A stretch of 64,000 nucleotides of DNA from Nymphaea colorata. Lineage: Eukaryota; Streptophyta; Magnoliopsida; Nymphaeales; Nymphaeaceae. The DNA lies in NCBI RefSeq assembly GCF_008831285.2, contig NC_045143.1, positions 18,937,655-19,001,654 on the forward strand, in the 5' to 3' direction. The translations under genes and the position numbers were made by a program. Shown here piece by piece: positions 22,440-34,700 of the stretch; the first letter of the stretch is position 1; each line of letters begins with the position of its first letter. A model generated the notes under the pieces. It did no database searches and was not told the origin of the DNA. It worked only from the letters and a program-made list of their open reading frames with translations.

Positions 22440-24175
22440 AAAACTCAAAAACTCAAACACTCAATTATCGTTTGGGCATAATCACCACATTCCATACCTA
22501 ACAAAATATACATTAGATGAAATGATGCATATCTGCCCTCCATAGTCCTTATGGAACCTCAATTTTTTCTCCCTCAGAAATACACCTCTTCGCATTAAGC
22601 AAACCAGCAATTCCTACCCGGCCCAGATTATAGCTAGCAACCACAACTCAAATCGACTCTTTAACCTTAACATGGGCAATATTAAAGAGCAAGACCTCAC
22701 AAGGACGAGCTTGGACATCTTCACAGTAAAACCCGTCCTAAGCCAAATTTCCAATTTGACAACCATCTCACTTTTCCATCTAATACTCTAGAATGCTTTA
22801 ACCAAAGATCTCTAGATCTCATGTTTCGTCCCTGATGCTGAGCCTTTCTTATCCTCATGGAGCAGTCTGTTCCGATTTTCCAAAACCTCCAACAAGTGTT
22901 AAGGAAGGCAATTTTCCAGCATGTTCGCATCCATTTCCCATTAATCTACACCAACATCCACCTTTTATGTTCAATGGAGATATCATTGTGTGGGATTTTG
23001 TACTGTCCAAATTTAGAGACAATACAATGCCACACTTTCTTTGTTCATCTGCACTCAATGATGGTGTGATGGTTAGACTTCATATCTTTCCTGCTAAAGA
23101 TAAAATAACTAGCAAAAACAAACCCTTTTTATAGATACGGTCAAGAGTACCCAACCTTCCTTCACACGCAAGATAGGTATACCACTGGCCCCTAAAGGGA
23201 GCTTCACCTATCCAAATGTTATTGCACCAAACTCTCATTTCTCTCCTTCTTCCTACATCTCTTTAATATCTCACCAGCTTGAGAGGAGTCCTATCCATTA
23301 TCTCTCCATATGACCATGTCCTCATTTGTACTAAGTGAAATTCTCTCTATCACGTCTTTGACCAAATCCGTAGTAGGATTCACTCTCTCTCCTATCTCTC
23401 TGGTATGAGATATCATATCCTGAACAATGATGCAAATTTGTCCTTCTATCAAGCTGTAATCTAGACTACTAACTCTATTAATGAGGATGAAGTCCTTCTA
23501 TAGGCTGTAATCTAGACTATTAACTCTAACTCTACTAATGAGGATGAACCCACTCCAGTGGTCGAACCAAAACTTGCTCCTTTTTTATTTATGATTTTCT
23601 ATTCCACCTCATCATTCAACCAGTCCCAACCCAAGTTCAGCCCTTTCCACCACATAGAGCCACAACCTAGTTTTCTCAAGGTCCAAAGGCATGAGCTATG
23701 AGATGCTTCTCTTTAGACAAGTCAGCCCATATCCCGTTGTGAAGCATAAGTCTAGCACACCTACTAGCTAAAAGGGCTTTATTGATATCTGCAATCCTTT
23801 TAATCATCATAAGGCCGACATAGCCTATCCGGTTTGACATAGTGGCTATGCCTAACATTTTCGCTTTCATCCCAAAGGAATCTCAATCTGATTTATTTTC
23901 CTGATCACTGAGTTGGCAATCTAAAAACCATCATCCAGTAATGAGGGAGAGTCCCGAGCACATACTTGATAAGAGTGAGGTGCCCACATAAGATGGCATT
24001 TTCTGCTTTCCAACTAACCAAACATTTTCCCAATTTTTGAAGCAATGGGACACACAATTCCTCAAAAAACTTCCCTAGGAGGAAAAGTAATCCAAGATAA
24101 TTCATGGTAGCACTCTCAGTGGCCATTGTAAGATTCTCCTCAATTCCTCTGTCTGACATTCTATAGTCTCCGCAA
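22440..24175 (-). pseudogene. L1-type LINE, C-terminal half of ORF2, minus strand
   Basis: On the minus strand, frames at 24159-23905 and 23870-23676 carry the region after the RT palm of plant L1: NYLGLLFLLGKFFEE, then SWKAENAILCGHLTLIKYVL and LPHYWMMVFRLP, followed by RIADINKALLASRCARLM. Further downstream (about 23060-22850) a KCGIVL...SKSHTMI region corresponds to the zinc-binding RVT-associated segment. The RT catalytic core is missing, so it is truncated at its 5' end at about 24175, exactly where the Tat-type LTR begins. A 52-bp tandem duplication (23441-23492 and 23493-23547) interrupts the frame. Confidence 0.8.
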
Positions 24176-24189
24176 GGTATAATTCATAT

Positions 24190-27100
24190 TTAAAACAGAA
24201 ACTCTAGAACCATATCTAATTCCAAATGCAAGATTTAAATCCAGAACCCAATTGTAGATCAAGATTCGGATCCAAATCCAAGTCCTCTAAAATACACACC
24301 TTGACCTGAAATACAAAGCCAAAGTCTAATAACTGAACCCTACAAACGGAATTAAGTCCAAATTAGGAAAATGGACCCATAAAGCTGCTCTCAAATCCAA
24401 ATTAGATTTTAAACCAAAGTTTGGATCCAAATCGAGAATTTCAACTCAAAATCCAAAGTCTAGACCAAAATAACAGATTTCGATATTGTCGAGCTCTGCG
24501 CACATGCACAGGTCTTCCACTTGTTTTGCGTCTCAATCTTGTGCCAAAAATATGTTTTGGCCCTAAACCACTCATCTAATCCATCACCTAAGTATCGGGC
24601 ATTCTAGAATGCATTGTCGATCAAGCAAACCCGATCCGGATCTAAAACAAGTTCGGAACGGTCCCATTTGTAACAACAGGCCATTTTAGCCCTTTAAAAT
24701 ATGTGTTTTAAAAAATAATTTTTATGTTTTTTTTTATATGTGGTACCCCTTGGAAGCCAGGGAGGTGAAAGCCACCCCATATTGGTCCAAAACGAAACAA
24801 TAAAGGGACGTTTTGCCCCCTCTCCCGCGTGCCCTGCACATTGCCAGAACCAGGCCGTGCGCTCTGGCCAGGGTGCACGGCCACACCAAGAGCTGTTCCC
24901 TGGCCACGGCATGCGCACGGCCAATCACGGCCGTGCACCCAAGGGCCATGCCAAGGCAAGGACTGCGAGCTGCGCATGCCCCTTTTTTGGCTAAAAACTA
25001 CCCTCTTGGGGCGGCTTTGGTCTGCTGGGTGGGCACTAGCCTTACCTACACCCTCAAAGGGGTGCTTACATAGCTAAGAGCCAATCCCATTTGGTCAAGA
25101 GCTATTCAAAAAAAAAAAGTTCAAAAATATTTAGAATTTGCATGAAAATGTTGTTAAATTAAAAAAAAAATTGAGTATTGGCTCCAAAACTCTCTATAAA
25201 TACCCGAAAAAAACTTCTCTCTTGGGCAGGTGCTAACCCTTGAAAAATCTCATGTTTTCTCATTTGAAGTCTTAGAGTTTCTTCCTAGCCCTTCCTTTAT
25301 TTTTCTTCTCTTACCTTCTTCTTCTTCTCCAACCTTAGGAGCAAGCTTCTCTAACTTTCATTCTTCAAGGGAGCATGAGGAGGCCTCTTGGAGAAGCATC
25401 CTCAATATCTTGGAGTTTCACTCAAGGAAACTTTTAGGATCATCTGGAGAATGATGCTCATTCGCTGAAGTATTTTCATTAGAGGTATGTAGTCACCCTC
25501 TCATTTTCATTTTTCTTCGTCATCTCCCTATAGCTATGCAAGAGAGCTCTAAAGATCTCCTATTCGTTGTCAAGAGTTACTGTTGAGTGCACCGGGAGTA
25601 TAAGCAACATAAAATAAATTATATTTCCCTATTGATTTTCTAGATATGCTTATTTCATTTCTTTCCTCATTAAATGTATGCATTGTTCATATTTGAGATA
25701 ATATCCATGGATAGTAGGCTGATTTTTTTTTTAATATCCAAATGAATGGTAAGAATGAATGCTTGAATTGAGATTTCTTTGTTATTATGTTGATTTTTTA
25801 AAGTTGAGATTTGTCCAATCTAGAAAAACCCTTTACGATGTGTACATGTTAAAGTGCATCTTCACGACATTCTTACATTTAGCATTTCATTTAATCACCT
25901 GATTAGGAATCCCAATAAAAGCTTTCTTATGTTATTAACTTTCTATTTCGTGTGTGCTTGATTTCCTTTCATATTTAATGGTAAGAGAAATAGATTTCCG
26001 TTTAGTAGATGAAATGATCATTGTTTTATGCTTATATGAAAATATTTTAAATCATGTTTTCAAAAAGAATTTCGAAAATGAGAACCCTTTTCAATTAGGC
26101 CTTGGAGATTTGGCATATGCTCTTGCAAAAGTCTAAGTTCCTCTCCAGCCTACATAGAAAAATCGAAGTCGGATATGCTCTAAGTTACCTCTTGAATTTA
26201 ATGTTCATAAATGCATATTCATATATACATGTTGTATACGTATACATGCTCATGAAAACCTCTCCTTATCATTATTTTTCAATGATTTAACATATTTCTT
26301 TATATATATATATATATACATATGTGTGTGTGTGTGTTTGTGTGTAAGTTAGTATATATATGTATTCCACTTTCTTTCTCTAGAATCCTCTCTCTCTAAA
26401 ATATTCTTACCTCTTTTTGAGTTAATAACCTCTTTTTACAAATTTTCGTGTACGTATATGTACATAAGTATATATATATATTTCTCTCGAAAATCTTATT
26501 CTTCTCTCTTTTTCTTTCTCTTAGATTTAAGATCTTCCTTTTATAAATTTTCATATATGTATAATTATACAATTACTTACACACATACATACATCCTTCC
26601 CCTTCTCTTTAAAATTTTTCTTTCTTTCTTTTCAAAATATCTTTTTCTTTTTCTTTCTCTCTATTCCTCTTGGCTTAAATTTTTTTTCTTTCTTTCTTCC
26701 ATTCTTTCGAATATTTCTTTCTAGATCTAAGATAAGATCTAAGATTTTAGTTGTCATTTATCGACTTCAATAAGACCAAAACTCAAGTAATGACTTGATA
26801 TTGAAATAATACTTGATGGTTTACAACCTCATCTTACTTTCATATCTTTTTTTTTCTCTTTATAAGAATATTTAGGATAAGTATATAAATAAATCTAGAT
26901 GTATGTGATGATAATGATTTCCTTAGATGAATGATACGGTATGAATGAATAATTTGCTTTCAATAATATAAAACCAAATCATTCAAGCACTCACATTCAC
27001 TTGTAGAATTCATCAATAATCACAAACACCTTTCTAAAATAACTTAAGCAAGATGAGATAGAGTTTTAACTAGGTAGTAGTCAAATTAAAGCAAAAACTT

Positions 27101-27525
27101 AAACCTACTTAGGTTCTTAAGAGAACACTAAATCAATTTAAAAAAAATCTTTAAAATACCCATATTATCTTCCAAAGATTTTTAAGTGATATTTGCAAAG
27201 ATTTTTTAATTCAAAACTCTCCCAAATCAAAATGGTTTATACTCTCAAATGATCACTTAAAACTTTTTCATCCAATAGTTTGAAAGATCAAATCTTCAAC
27301 ATTATACCCAAACACCACACCACATTTAGAATGAAGAAGATGTTTAAGTAAAAAGGAAATTCATGGAGAATAAATATAGTCCTTGGATTGGTTAACTTCA
27401 ATAAAGGCGCTGGGAATGGCCAATCATCGTACCGACGTGCGAGTGTCTTTCTTTCTTATTTCAAAAGTAAAACTTTATATTTTTGAAATACTCCAAAAAC
27501 CAAAATAAATTTTGAAATACCGACA
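24190..27525 (+). mobile_element. long LTR of a Tat-lineage Ty3/gypsy element (5' LTR)
   Basis: About 3.3 kb, colinear with 43029-45846 over most of its length: a cacatgcaca block, a GC-rich patch at 24790-25060, a TATA region (ctataaatacc, 25193-25203), tgagtgcaccggga at 25583, C/T- and TA-rich tracts, and a cgtaccgacgtgcgagt block near 27429. It ends in ...ccgaca at 27525 and is followed by a primer-binding site, so it is a 5' LTR. The left end is not exact; homology is clear from about 24390. Short frames in the GC patch are not genes. Confidence 0.75.
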
Positions 27526-27527
27526 AA

Positions 27528-27545
27528 TGGCGACCGTGATGGGAC
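27528..27545 (+). other. primer-binding site, tRNA-Arg type
   Basis: The string tggcgaccgtgatgggac starts two bases after the LTR end. From memory, Tat/Ogre-type elements use a tRNA-Arg-complementary site beginning tggcgac. This orients the element to the right. Confidence 0.65.
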
Positions 27546-27786
27546 CGGCCATCTTTTGGCTATGATTGTCATTGATGCATTTTCACTAACTTGAACATCT
27601 TTCATATTGTCAATGTTAAAACATGTCTCTTTCTTTGGCCTTGACCCCATTACAAATTTTATTACATTGCTTGGTGATTATGTTTGTTTTCTTACATATA
27701 AGAATAATTGAGGTGGATCAACCATGTTTACCTAGATCAAAGATCAAATACAACTCTCCTCAATTTATGGCTTGATTGATAACAAT

Positions 27787-28091
27787 CAGGTATGTCAACA
27801 AAACAGATTTAGATCGGATATATCATTAATCATATCTACTTTTTCAAATATTCACATATTCAGATTCGACTACAAATAAAGAAAAGTCATATTCTAATAT
27901 GAATCCGAAGTCTGATTTTACAATTTGAATCCGATTTTTATATTTATATTTGTATCTAATTGGATGCCATTTATTAAATCCGAATCCAATCTGATTTCGT
28001 AATCAGATATTAAATTTCTTTCCATTTCCGATTTTTTTTCATATCAGATCGGTCTGATATCCGATTTAAATCAGATATATTGGCATCCCTA
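27787..28091. mobile_element. MITE of the tagggatgtcaa family (copy 3) with 8-bp duplication
   Basis: The left end caggtatgtcaa and right end ttggcatcccta are inverted. Both sides carry ataacaat (27779-27786 and 28092-28099), a perfect 8-bp target duplication, which places the family in hAT. Interior of gattcgga/tccgat words as in the other copies. Inserted into the decayed Tat-type body. Confidence 0.85.
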
Positions 28092-28099
28092 ATAACAAT

Positions 28100-29860
28100 G
28101 CTTGTTCTTCTACCTTATTTTAATCATTGTCTTAGGCAACATTGCATTAAAAACAACTGATTTTGCATGTTTGTTCATATTTGAATGCTTCTTATACCTA
28201 TTTGTCTCAGTCATCATGTTGTCGAGTTTGGTCTTAGGCAGTAGCATAACACTAAATCTTACAACTGGACCACACCTTACCATACATTGGGCAGAAAAGC
28301 CTCCTTATTAGTACAATTAGTGGTAATTTGTGGTATATTGATAGGTGACCAATAAGAAGTAGAGAAACCCCACCCTTAGTTGCATAAAAAAAAATCTATG
28401 CTAGTACTAATGTAAGCATAACTTGATATTGGAATATTGTAATGCAAAGTTATCTCAATTAGACCCCTATATCCTTTTTCCTTAATTATTTTTTACATGA
28501 TAGAAGTATAGAGGGTGTTGGATATGCACAAAACCTTATGTAGTAATTTGCAACCCTATTATATAACCCTATCTCATATCGTCATCGTTAATGTTGTTGA
28601 TCTATTCCACTAATTTAATTTTTATCATTCAGAGTTTTCACTCAAGATATATTATTTCCAACGTGTTGTCAGTTTCCCTCATGATCACATTCTCTTCGGG
28701 GAAGGGCCTGAATGGTCTATTTATGTTTCCATTGACTCTAGACTATTTGCTCTTGAATGGTATCGGTCTTGACATCTCCCATTCTCTCGGATGTTTCTTT
28801 CTTACTTTAAAGAATGTTGACTAGATACAGTGGTAGCTGGAGGAATGCAATCAGTGGATGAGAATTTAGTGCATGCTATTGCCAATGACTTTCTCTTTTT
28901 GGTTTTTGTGTTTTTGTGTGGAGAAATGATAGTATTATTGGATGAATTTGCTGAAATATTAGACCTCTCTACCTCGACTTATAATCCAAATGACCCATTG
29001 AAGAAACAATTTCTCATGAACCCGACTAAGGTTAATGCAAATAACTTTATAGCTCACTTTACTAGATGAAAAACATGGCTCCTAGTAGAAAACTATGAAA
29101 ACCAAAGCATCAACCTAAAAAACCTGAAGAATTTGAAGCCTATGTTGAGCCTTCTACCTTATCTCGAAAAACCATAGGAAGAGTCAAGCAATGCATAATG
29201 CATTGCACAGTGGGAGTGACCCTCTTCACCAATAGAACCAACCTCTTAGATGTTTGTATCGCCCAAGTTTTCTAGATATGGGGGTATAATGGGAACCGAC
29301 ACTTGTCATTGAAAGTAACAACCTTGGCTTGTCTTTATCGAGGACTCACCTGCTTCACCATCGGAGACATAGACTATGTGGAATGATACACTTATGCTTT
29401 ACAATCATGATTTCTCAAGTATGCCGAGCTAGTCTATTCAGAAATATTGATGGAGCATTAACAATCTTGGAAAAATACTGTCATTTGATCGAGCCGATAG
29501 ATAAAGAAGAGATCATTTGGGATTATTATGATCATCACCAGAGTCCACCTAGATACACTCACTATTACCATAGTCGTACCACATTCTTGGGCCCCTATTT
29601 CATAGTTGATTATTGTGTCGATAAATGCATGAGTACAATTCTCTCAAAGATAGAAGATTGTTTTCATGCATGCATCGAATGAGCTACTATTTACCTCAGC
29701 TCTCTTCAATTGACAGCATTATAGCTTAACAAGAATGAAAGACAAAAGATAACCTACACTTGGTTCATAGGCCCAGCAGTAAAGAAGGAATATGCTGAGT
29801 GGTCCAACCAACCACCATCCATCTTCATTGAAAGTTTTTGTTATTAACTTTGTACTCTTT
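28100..29860 (+). pseudogene. decayed body of the Tat-type element
   Basis: Lies downstream of the PBS in the same orientation. Frames at 28830-29069 and 29329-29682 show compact, non-repetitive, coding-like sequence (for example CGEMIVLLDEFAEIL and IDKEEIIWDYYDHH) broken by stops. These could derive from the extra ORF1 carried by some Tat elements, whose products have a similar E(M/L)TVTLEEVA-type segment; this is a loose resemblance. No protease, RT, RNase H or integrase motif and no 3' LTR was found before 32 kb. Confidence 0.35.
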
Positions 29861-32519
29861 ATTTTGCCTTTAGTTATTGTCATCTTTGATCAGTTAGCGT
29901 TTTCTTTAAATGTAATATTTAAACTCGCAATGCAATGTGAACCTTCATTTTGTCATTAGTTCCCTCCAATGACTCGTCATTTTCATATCTCATAAAGTGA
30001 ATATTGAAGCCAATAGGTTGAAATAAGAGTAAGCAGGCCCCACAGAAAGAAGCTTAATCTTCCGGTCCTATGCCAGAAACACTTAGCTTCCTAGCAATTG
30101 AACTAAAAGGCTACCATACGTTCTAGTTTTTTATGGAATGCTTCATGAAGGAGCAAGAAGAACAAAATAATGACTGCTCCAAAACCAGCAAATGAAAAGC
30201 CCTTCAAACAAAAAAGAAACAAGAAGAAAAACAAGTCTTCTCCTGTAGATCAAGATAAAGACCATCTAAATTCGGACTCAACAACCAATAAAGATGAAAA
30301 GCTCGAATTACTTCCATAAAAAAAGAAGAAGATGACAAAAAAAAGCAAGAAATAAAAAGGAATCATAGAGGATAGCAGCTCACCTAGCCTTATCTCAAGT
30401 GAAAGTTTGAAGGAGAAACTGAAAAGGAAGAGAAAACATTTTTTTGCTATATTTAGCCTTACTCTGGTACTCAGAACATTATAAAATCAAAAGACTCAAA
30501 AGCACACTCATATAAGTGCATGAAAAGAAAAAAACTTCCGTAGATCTGCAATATCGCCTCTCTCTCTCTCTCTCTCTCTCTCAGAGCAAAAATTATCTTG
30601 GACGGGATTCAGTGAGGAAATTTCTGTAGGCCTCTTGCGAAGTACTTAAATAGAGTTTTGGTTGCTTTTTTAACTGTTACAATTCATAAGATGCTTTAAA
30701 GATGAGAGTACACATGCTTAATGCGAACGACATTATTAATTTGGAAGTATGACACGACAGAATCTTTGAGTCCCAGTCTCATAGGTTGCTATTCTGCTAA
30801 TTTTTTTTCACAGTACTCACTATGTGATCAATATTAACAAAGTTTCATTTGCAAGATTTTACTAGGACGCTATTCCATGCAGCTTTAGATACCAGCTTAG
30901 CATGTAACAAGGTGATAACAGTTTGAAAAACATGTTCTCATTCATTAATAAGTGCCTTCTTAGTGAAAGGTTATCATGTGCAGAGCAACTGCTGAGCAAA
31001 AATATCTATTAAGCAAATTGATAATGATTGATAACCTCATATTGCATGTAATTAACTGATCTTCTTCTCATTACTTGTCAGTCCATAAAGCAATCTATGG
31101 AACAGCTCTATAGCCTTATAGTTGTACATAAACAGCTGTAACTTGTCCAATTCATAACTTATGAAAATCAAAACATGATCTAGTAGCTCCATGGCAGCTT
31201 TGGCCATCTGATTCATTATGCCAATGCATCATATAAAAGTTAAAGTTGAATGTCTGCACAGAGGTGATCTAGAATTTAGATAGGATGAGTGTCTTTTGAG
31301 ATATAATTTGCACAGTCACCAAGATATAATTTGATGGTGATTCAAGCTCGGACCATTTGAATGTAGTACATGATAGAGAAGGGACTCGGCAAATTTTAAT
31401 TTGCATCTCTACGTATGCGTGTGTGTGTCCTACGAGATTTTTTGTCACACACTGTCGGACTCTCTTTCATAGTGCCTCTCTTCTTTCTGCACGTCCAGAT
31501 TGCAAAAAGAAAGAATATTCATTCAGATATTCGGGTCCATATTCCAGAAACCCTTCAAGGAAGTGTTAGCTCTGCCACTTGTGACATCAACAGTGCAGGC
31601 TATTGAAGTATTTGTCTAAGTTAAGAACTAGAAGTGTCAAAGTTCGTAATTCAAAGTATAACATATTATACAGGTACCGAGGTCGGGCATTTCGCTTGAT
31701 GAAAAAGATAGTGGGATGCTGTTTGCTATTTGAGTAATCATATTTTCTCTTAACTTATTCACTAGGTATTTCTTGATACTTGTTGGCTTTACTTTTGGAA
31801 GTCATTAGTACACCTTCTTCTTTTTCAAATTTCATAATTCATTCCTGTTTTAGCAGTTGAATTTTTATTCTCAATTTCTCACTTTCTAATCAGTTTTAAA
31901 AATAGCTATTTGCTGTTGACGTGCTAAGTTTTTTATTTGTTACTAATGGTGAACTACATGGGAATACTTTTCAGCTGTTGTCTGGAAAGCTATTTTTTAT
32001 GAATTTGTTCACAAGTTGATAATCTCCATTCTACACGTGCAGGTAATATGCTATGTATTACAAATTAGCAACCAAACAGTGGAAGACAATGCTGATTTTC
32101 AAGCATACTGTTAATCCCATTTGATCATGTCAACCTCAAGAATTGCTCTTAGATTCTCAGAAGTTTGCTCTCTGGCTTTTTTCCTTCACTTTTTGTTAAT
32201 GCATTGCATATATCGTATTTGATGAGGAATTTACTTTTGTTTACTATATATATTTGTCGTCCTACGGCCATCCAAGGGCTTGGTGATCTGCAATTCAAAC
32301 TATTTATCATACAATGCCAAGAAGCAGGCGCTAATCTGGTTGGTGGATGTTGTCTAACTATCATACAATGCCAAGGAAAGGTGATTACTAAAGATCATGG
32401 AATTTACTCTAATATCATTGCAGTTATTATTATCATTGTTCACATTTTCTCCATATGCCTATTAATCATAACGTTTATGTAAAAAAAACTTATGAAAAAA
32501 ATTTAGATTATTTGAAATT
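29861..32519. other. no gene recognised; (CT)n tract
   Basis: A/T-rich, A-rich stretches at 30120-30440 give Lys-rich frames on the plus strand without a domain. A CT microsatellite lies at about 30557-30582. The frame at 32165-32482 (105 codons) is hydrophobic but shows no family signature, no coding composition and no regulatory context. Confidence 0.5.
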
Positions 32520-32905
32520 CATTAAAAAAAGGACTATTAGCGATGGTAAAATTTCACCGCTTTACAATGGCAATACCAGTTAAAAAGCCTCATCGATAGA
32601 AAAGGGTTAAAAACTTCAAAATTTTTTACAACGGATTAATCTATACTAGTGATTCTATTCACCACCATATATCTATACCGGTGATTTGCCGTATAGCCCT
32701 CTCCGGAACCAAGCCGATAGTGGTGAAATTTCACCGGAGATGATTTAGTAAAGTAGTTTTTCATGGAACATCTTGGCTTTTAGATTAAAAATTTTAGAAA
32801 ATTTCACTTGTTTTATATAAAAATTTTAAAAATTAATATTTTAACCTTAATCAAATTTTAAAAACTTTAGTTCAGTCTTCTCATAAAAAATTTATAGCTT
32901 TACCC
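32520..32905. repeat. repeat patch interrupted by Copia element 1
   Basis: 32530-32760 contains short caccgg/tttcaccg words in both orientations, reminiscent of a CACTA subterminal region. 32768-32905 matches the dispersed repeat at 18770-18925, and Copia element 1 is inserted at its end (target taccc). Confidence 0.45.
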
Positions 32906-33379
32906 TGTAAGATCATTTCGTGGGCCGGCATATGTCTATGAGGAATTTCAGACATTATGGCTGTCTTAAAATAAATATCCGCTTAAGTGATTGCATTTTG
33001 TGATATTACGTCATTTTAGATGGTATGAGGTAATTTTGAAATGTATAGATACCAGTGCGCAATTACGGACTCTTTGATGGGCGGAATTCGTAATTGTCCT
33101 CTTTATAAAATGGTAGTGGCCCCTGGGGTCGTGCTATGGTTGCCTGAAACATTGGTTTTTAGGGTTTTCCTCTTTCCCATCTGAGAGAGACCTCAAGTGC
33201 ACCGCAAAGACCCTGGAAGACCCTGCTGCGATCTTCCCGTGCACCAGATCAGATGGATTCAGGTACGCTTCCGCTTCAGTTTAAGGTTTTGTTTATTTCA
33301 ATGATTTAGCATGAGCATGATCCTGTTTTAGGGTATATATGTTTGGTTTTGTATATGCAAAAGGGGAGAAATCCCAACA
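32906..33379 (+). repeat. 5' LTR of Copia element 1
   Basis: 474 bp, begins tgtaagatca and ends atcccaaca. Contains a TATA word (tataaaa, 33104-33110). Followed by the PBS. Confidence 0.95.
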
Positions 33380-33381
33380 AT

Positions 33382-33393
33382 TGGTATCAGAGT
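33382..33393 (+). other. primer-binding site, initiator-Met tRNA
   Basis: tggtatcagagt starts two bases after the 5' LTR and matches the usual plant copia site tggtatcagagc except for its last base. Confidence 0.9.
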
Positions 33394-33509
33394 CAGGTTC
33401 ATTGTTGAATCCTTGAATTTTTGATGATTTTGTGCATTTCTTCCCGTTCAGATGTTCCCCATTTGGTTAATCGATTGCAAGTGTTGTTTTTTCAAAAAAA
33501 AAAAAAAAA

Positions 33510-34140
33510 TCAGGAAAGGAAGCGATGGAGGACGGCCTCCATCGTGTGGGCGATGGAAGCCATTGGCTTCCGTTTGCAACCGGAGAAACAGAGGGAGGGG
33601 CGACAGCCGGTGAGGTCACTATCGCCGGAAGGGATTGTGTGACCCACCGGCTATCGAGCCTCCAGCGTGGGCGACGGAAGCCATATGGCTTCCGTCGCAG
33701 CCACGAAAGAGGTAGAAAGGGGAAACGGGAAAACGACGGCAGACAGGGCGATGGCAGGTCAAAGGCCTACCGGCGACTTTCCTGTCGCCGGATGGGGCCG
33801 TGCGACCCTCAGGCGCCCACCCACAGTCTCCGGTGGCCCGCCGGTGGCTTTGTCGCCGATGCAACACACAAAATCGGTAAGAAAAAAAGAAAAAAAAAAG
33901 GGGCAGATGTTCAAAACAGAGAAAAACCGGTGGAATCTACCCACTTGCGGCGGGCATCGGCCCACCATCGCCGCCGCCGACGTCCGGCGGCCCTGGCGGC
34001 ACCCGCCGGCGCTCACCCAAGGCCCCCGGAGGTGAATCTGTCGTTCGGCGTCAGGCAGGAGAACGTTGGTTTTCGGTCGAGTGGAGACGAAGCTCGGGCG
34101 GTCGTTTTGGGTCGGACCAGGTCGGGTCTTTACTGACCCG
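33510..34140 (+). other. GC-rich segment in the Copia 1 leader
   Basis: Unusually GC rich for the element. A 203-codon frame (33525-34136) and overlapping frames on both strands are by-products of composition: Arg/Gly/Pro rich, no domain. Inside, a unit around a palindromic gaagccattggcttc word (about 33554) recurs as gaagccatatggcttc (about 33677). It takes the place where gag would start. It could be captured host DNA or a lineage-specific leader; I cannot tell which. Confidence 0.55.
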
Positions 34141-34261
34141 ATCCAGATCCATCAGTTTAAAAAAAAAAATTTCCTTTCGCCGCTGCTTGCCCGCACGCGT
34201 CTGCGTTGAAAGTTTTCGGATCGGGTCGGTAGGACCAGACCCATATCCATGCGGTTTAAGT

Positions 34262-34700
34262 TTTGAGAAACGGTTCATCCGGTTCTGAAAAGAGTCGAAC
34301 CGGTTTGTTCGGTTTTAGACCGGTTCAGTTTTGTTTTTTTTGACCGGTTCGAACCTTTCAGATCCGATTCGGACCATTTTGGGATCGGTTCATTCAGTTT
34401 TGGAACCGATTCGGGCCTTTTCCAGACTGGTTCATCCAGTTTTGAAACGATTTGGGCCTTTTCCAGACCGGTTCAGTTAGTTTTCGGACTAATTCGGGGC
34501 TTTTCTGACCGGTTCATTCAGTTTTAGAACCGATTTAGACCCTTTTCAGAACGGTTCAGTTGATTTTCAGACCGATTCAGGGCATTTCAGACCGGTTCAT
34601 TCAGTTTTGGAACCAATTGTAGCCATTTTTGAACCGGTTCAGTGGGTTTCGGAACCGATACGGTCTATTTTTGACCGGTTCGTCCAATTTTTGACCGGTT
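34262..34700 (+). repeat. degenerate tandem array of accggttc units in the Copia 1 leader
   Basis: About nine imperfect units of roughly 40-55 bp, each with gaccggttcattcagtttt and an aaccgattcgggcc-type half. Unit length and sequence vary. The array gives long runs without coding sense. Confidence 0.8.

Noticed and set aside
24694-25077. Several overlapping frames in a GC-rich patch
   Set aside because: Inside a long LTR; the homologous patch in the solo LTR (43361-43610) does not preserve any of these frames.
26458-26724. 88-codon hydrophobic frame
   Set aside because: Low-complexity TTTC/CT sequence within the Tat-type LTR gives Phe/Leu/Ser-rich translation on that strand.
32165-32482. 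105-codon hydrophobic frame
   Set aside because: Considered as a small membrane protein, but there is no family signature, promoter or coding bias.
33525-34136. 203-codon frame after the Copia 1 5' LTR
   Set aside because: Arg/Gly/Pro-rich with overlapping open frames on both strands; explained by GC-rich composition. No gag-like motif.
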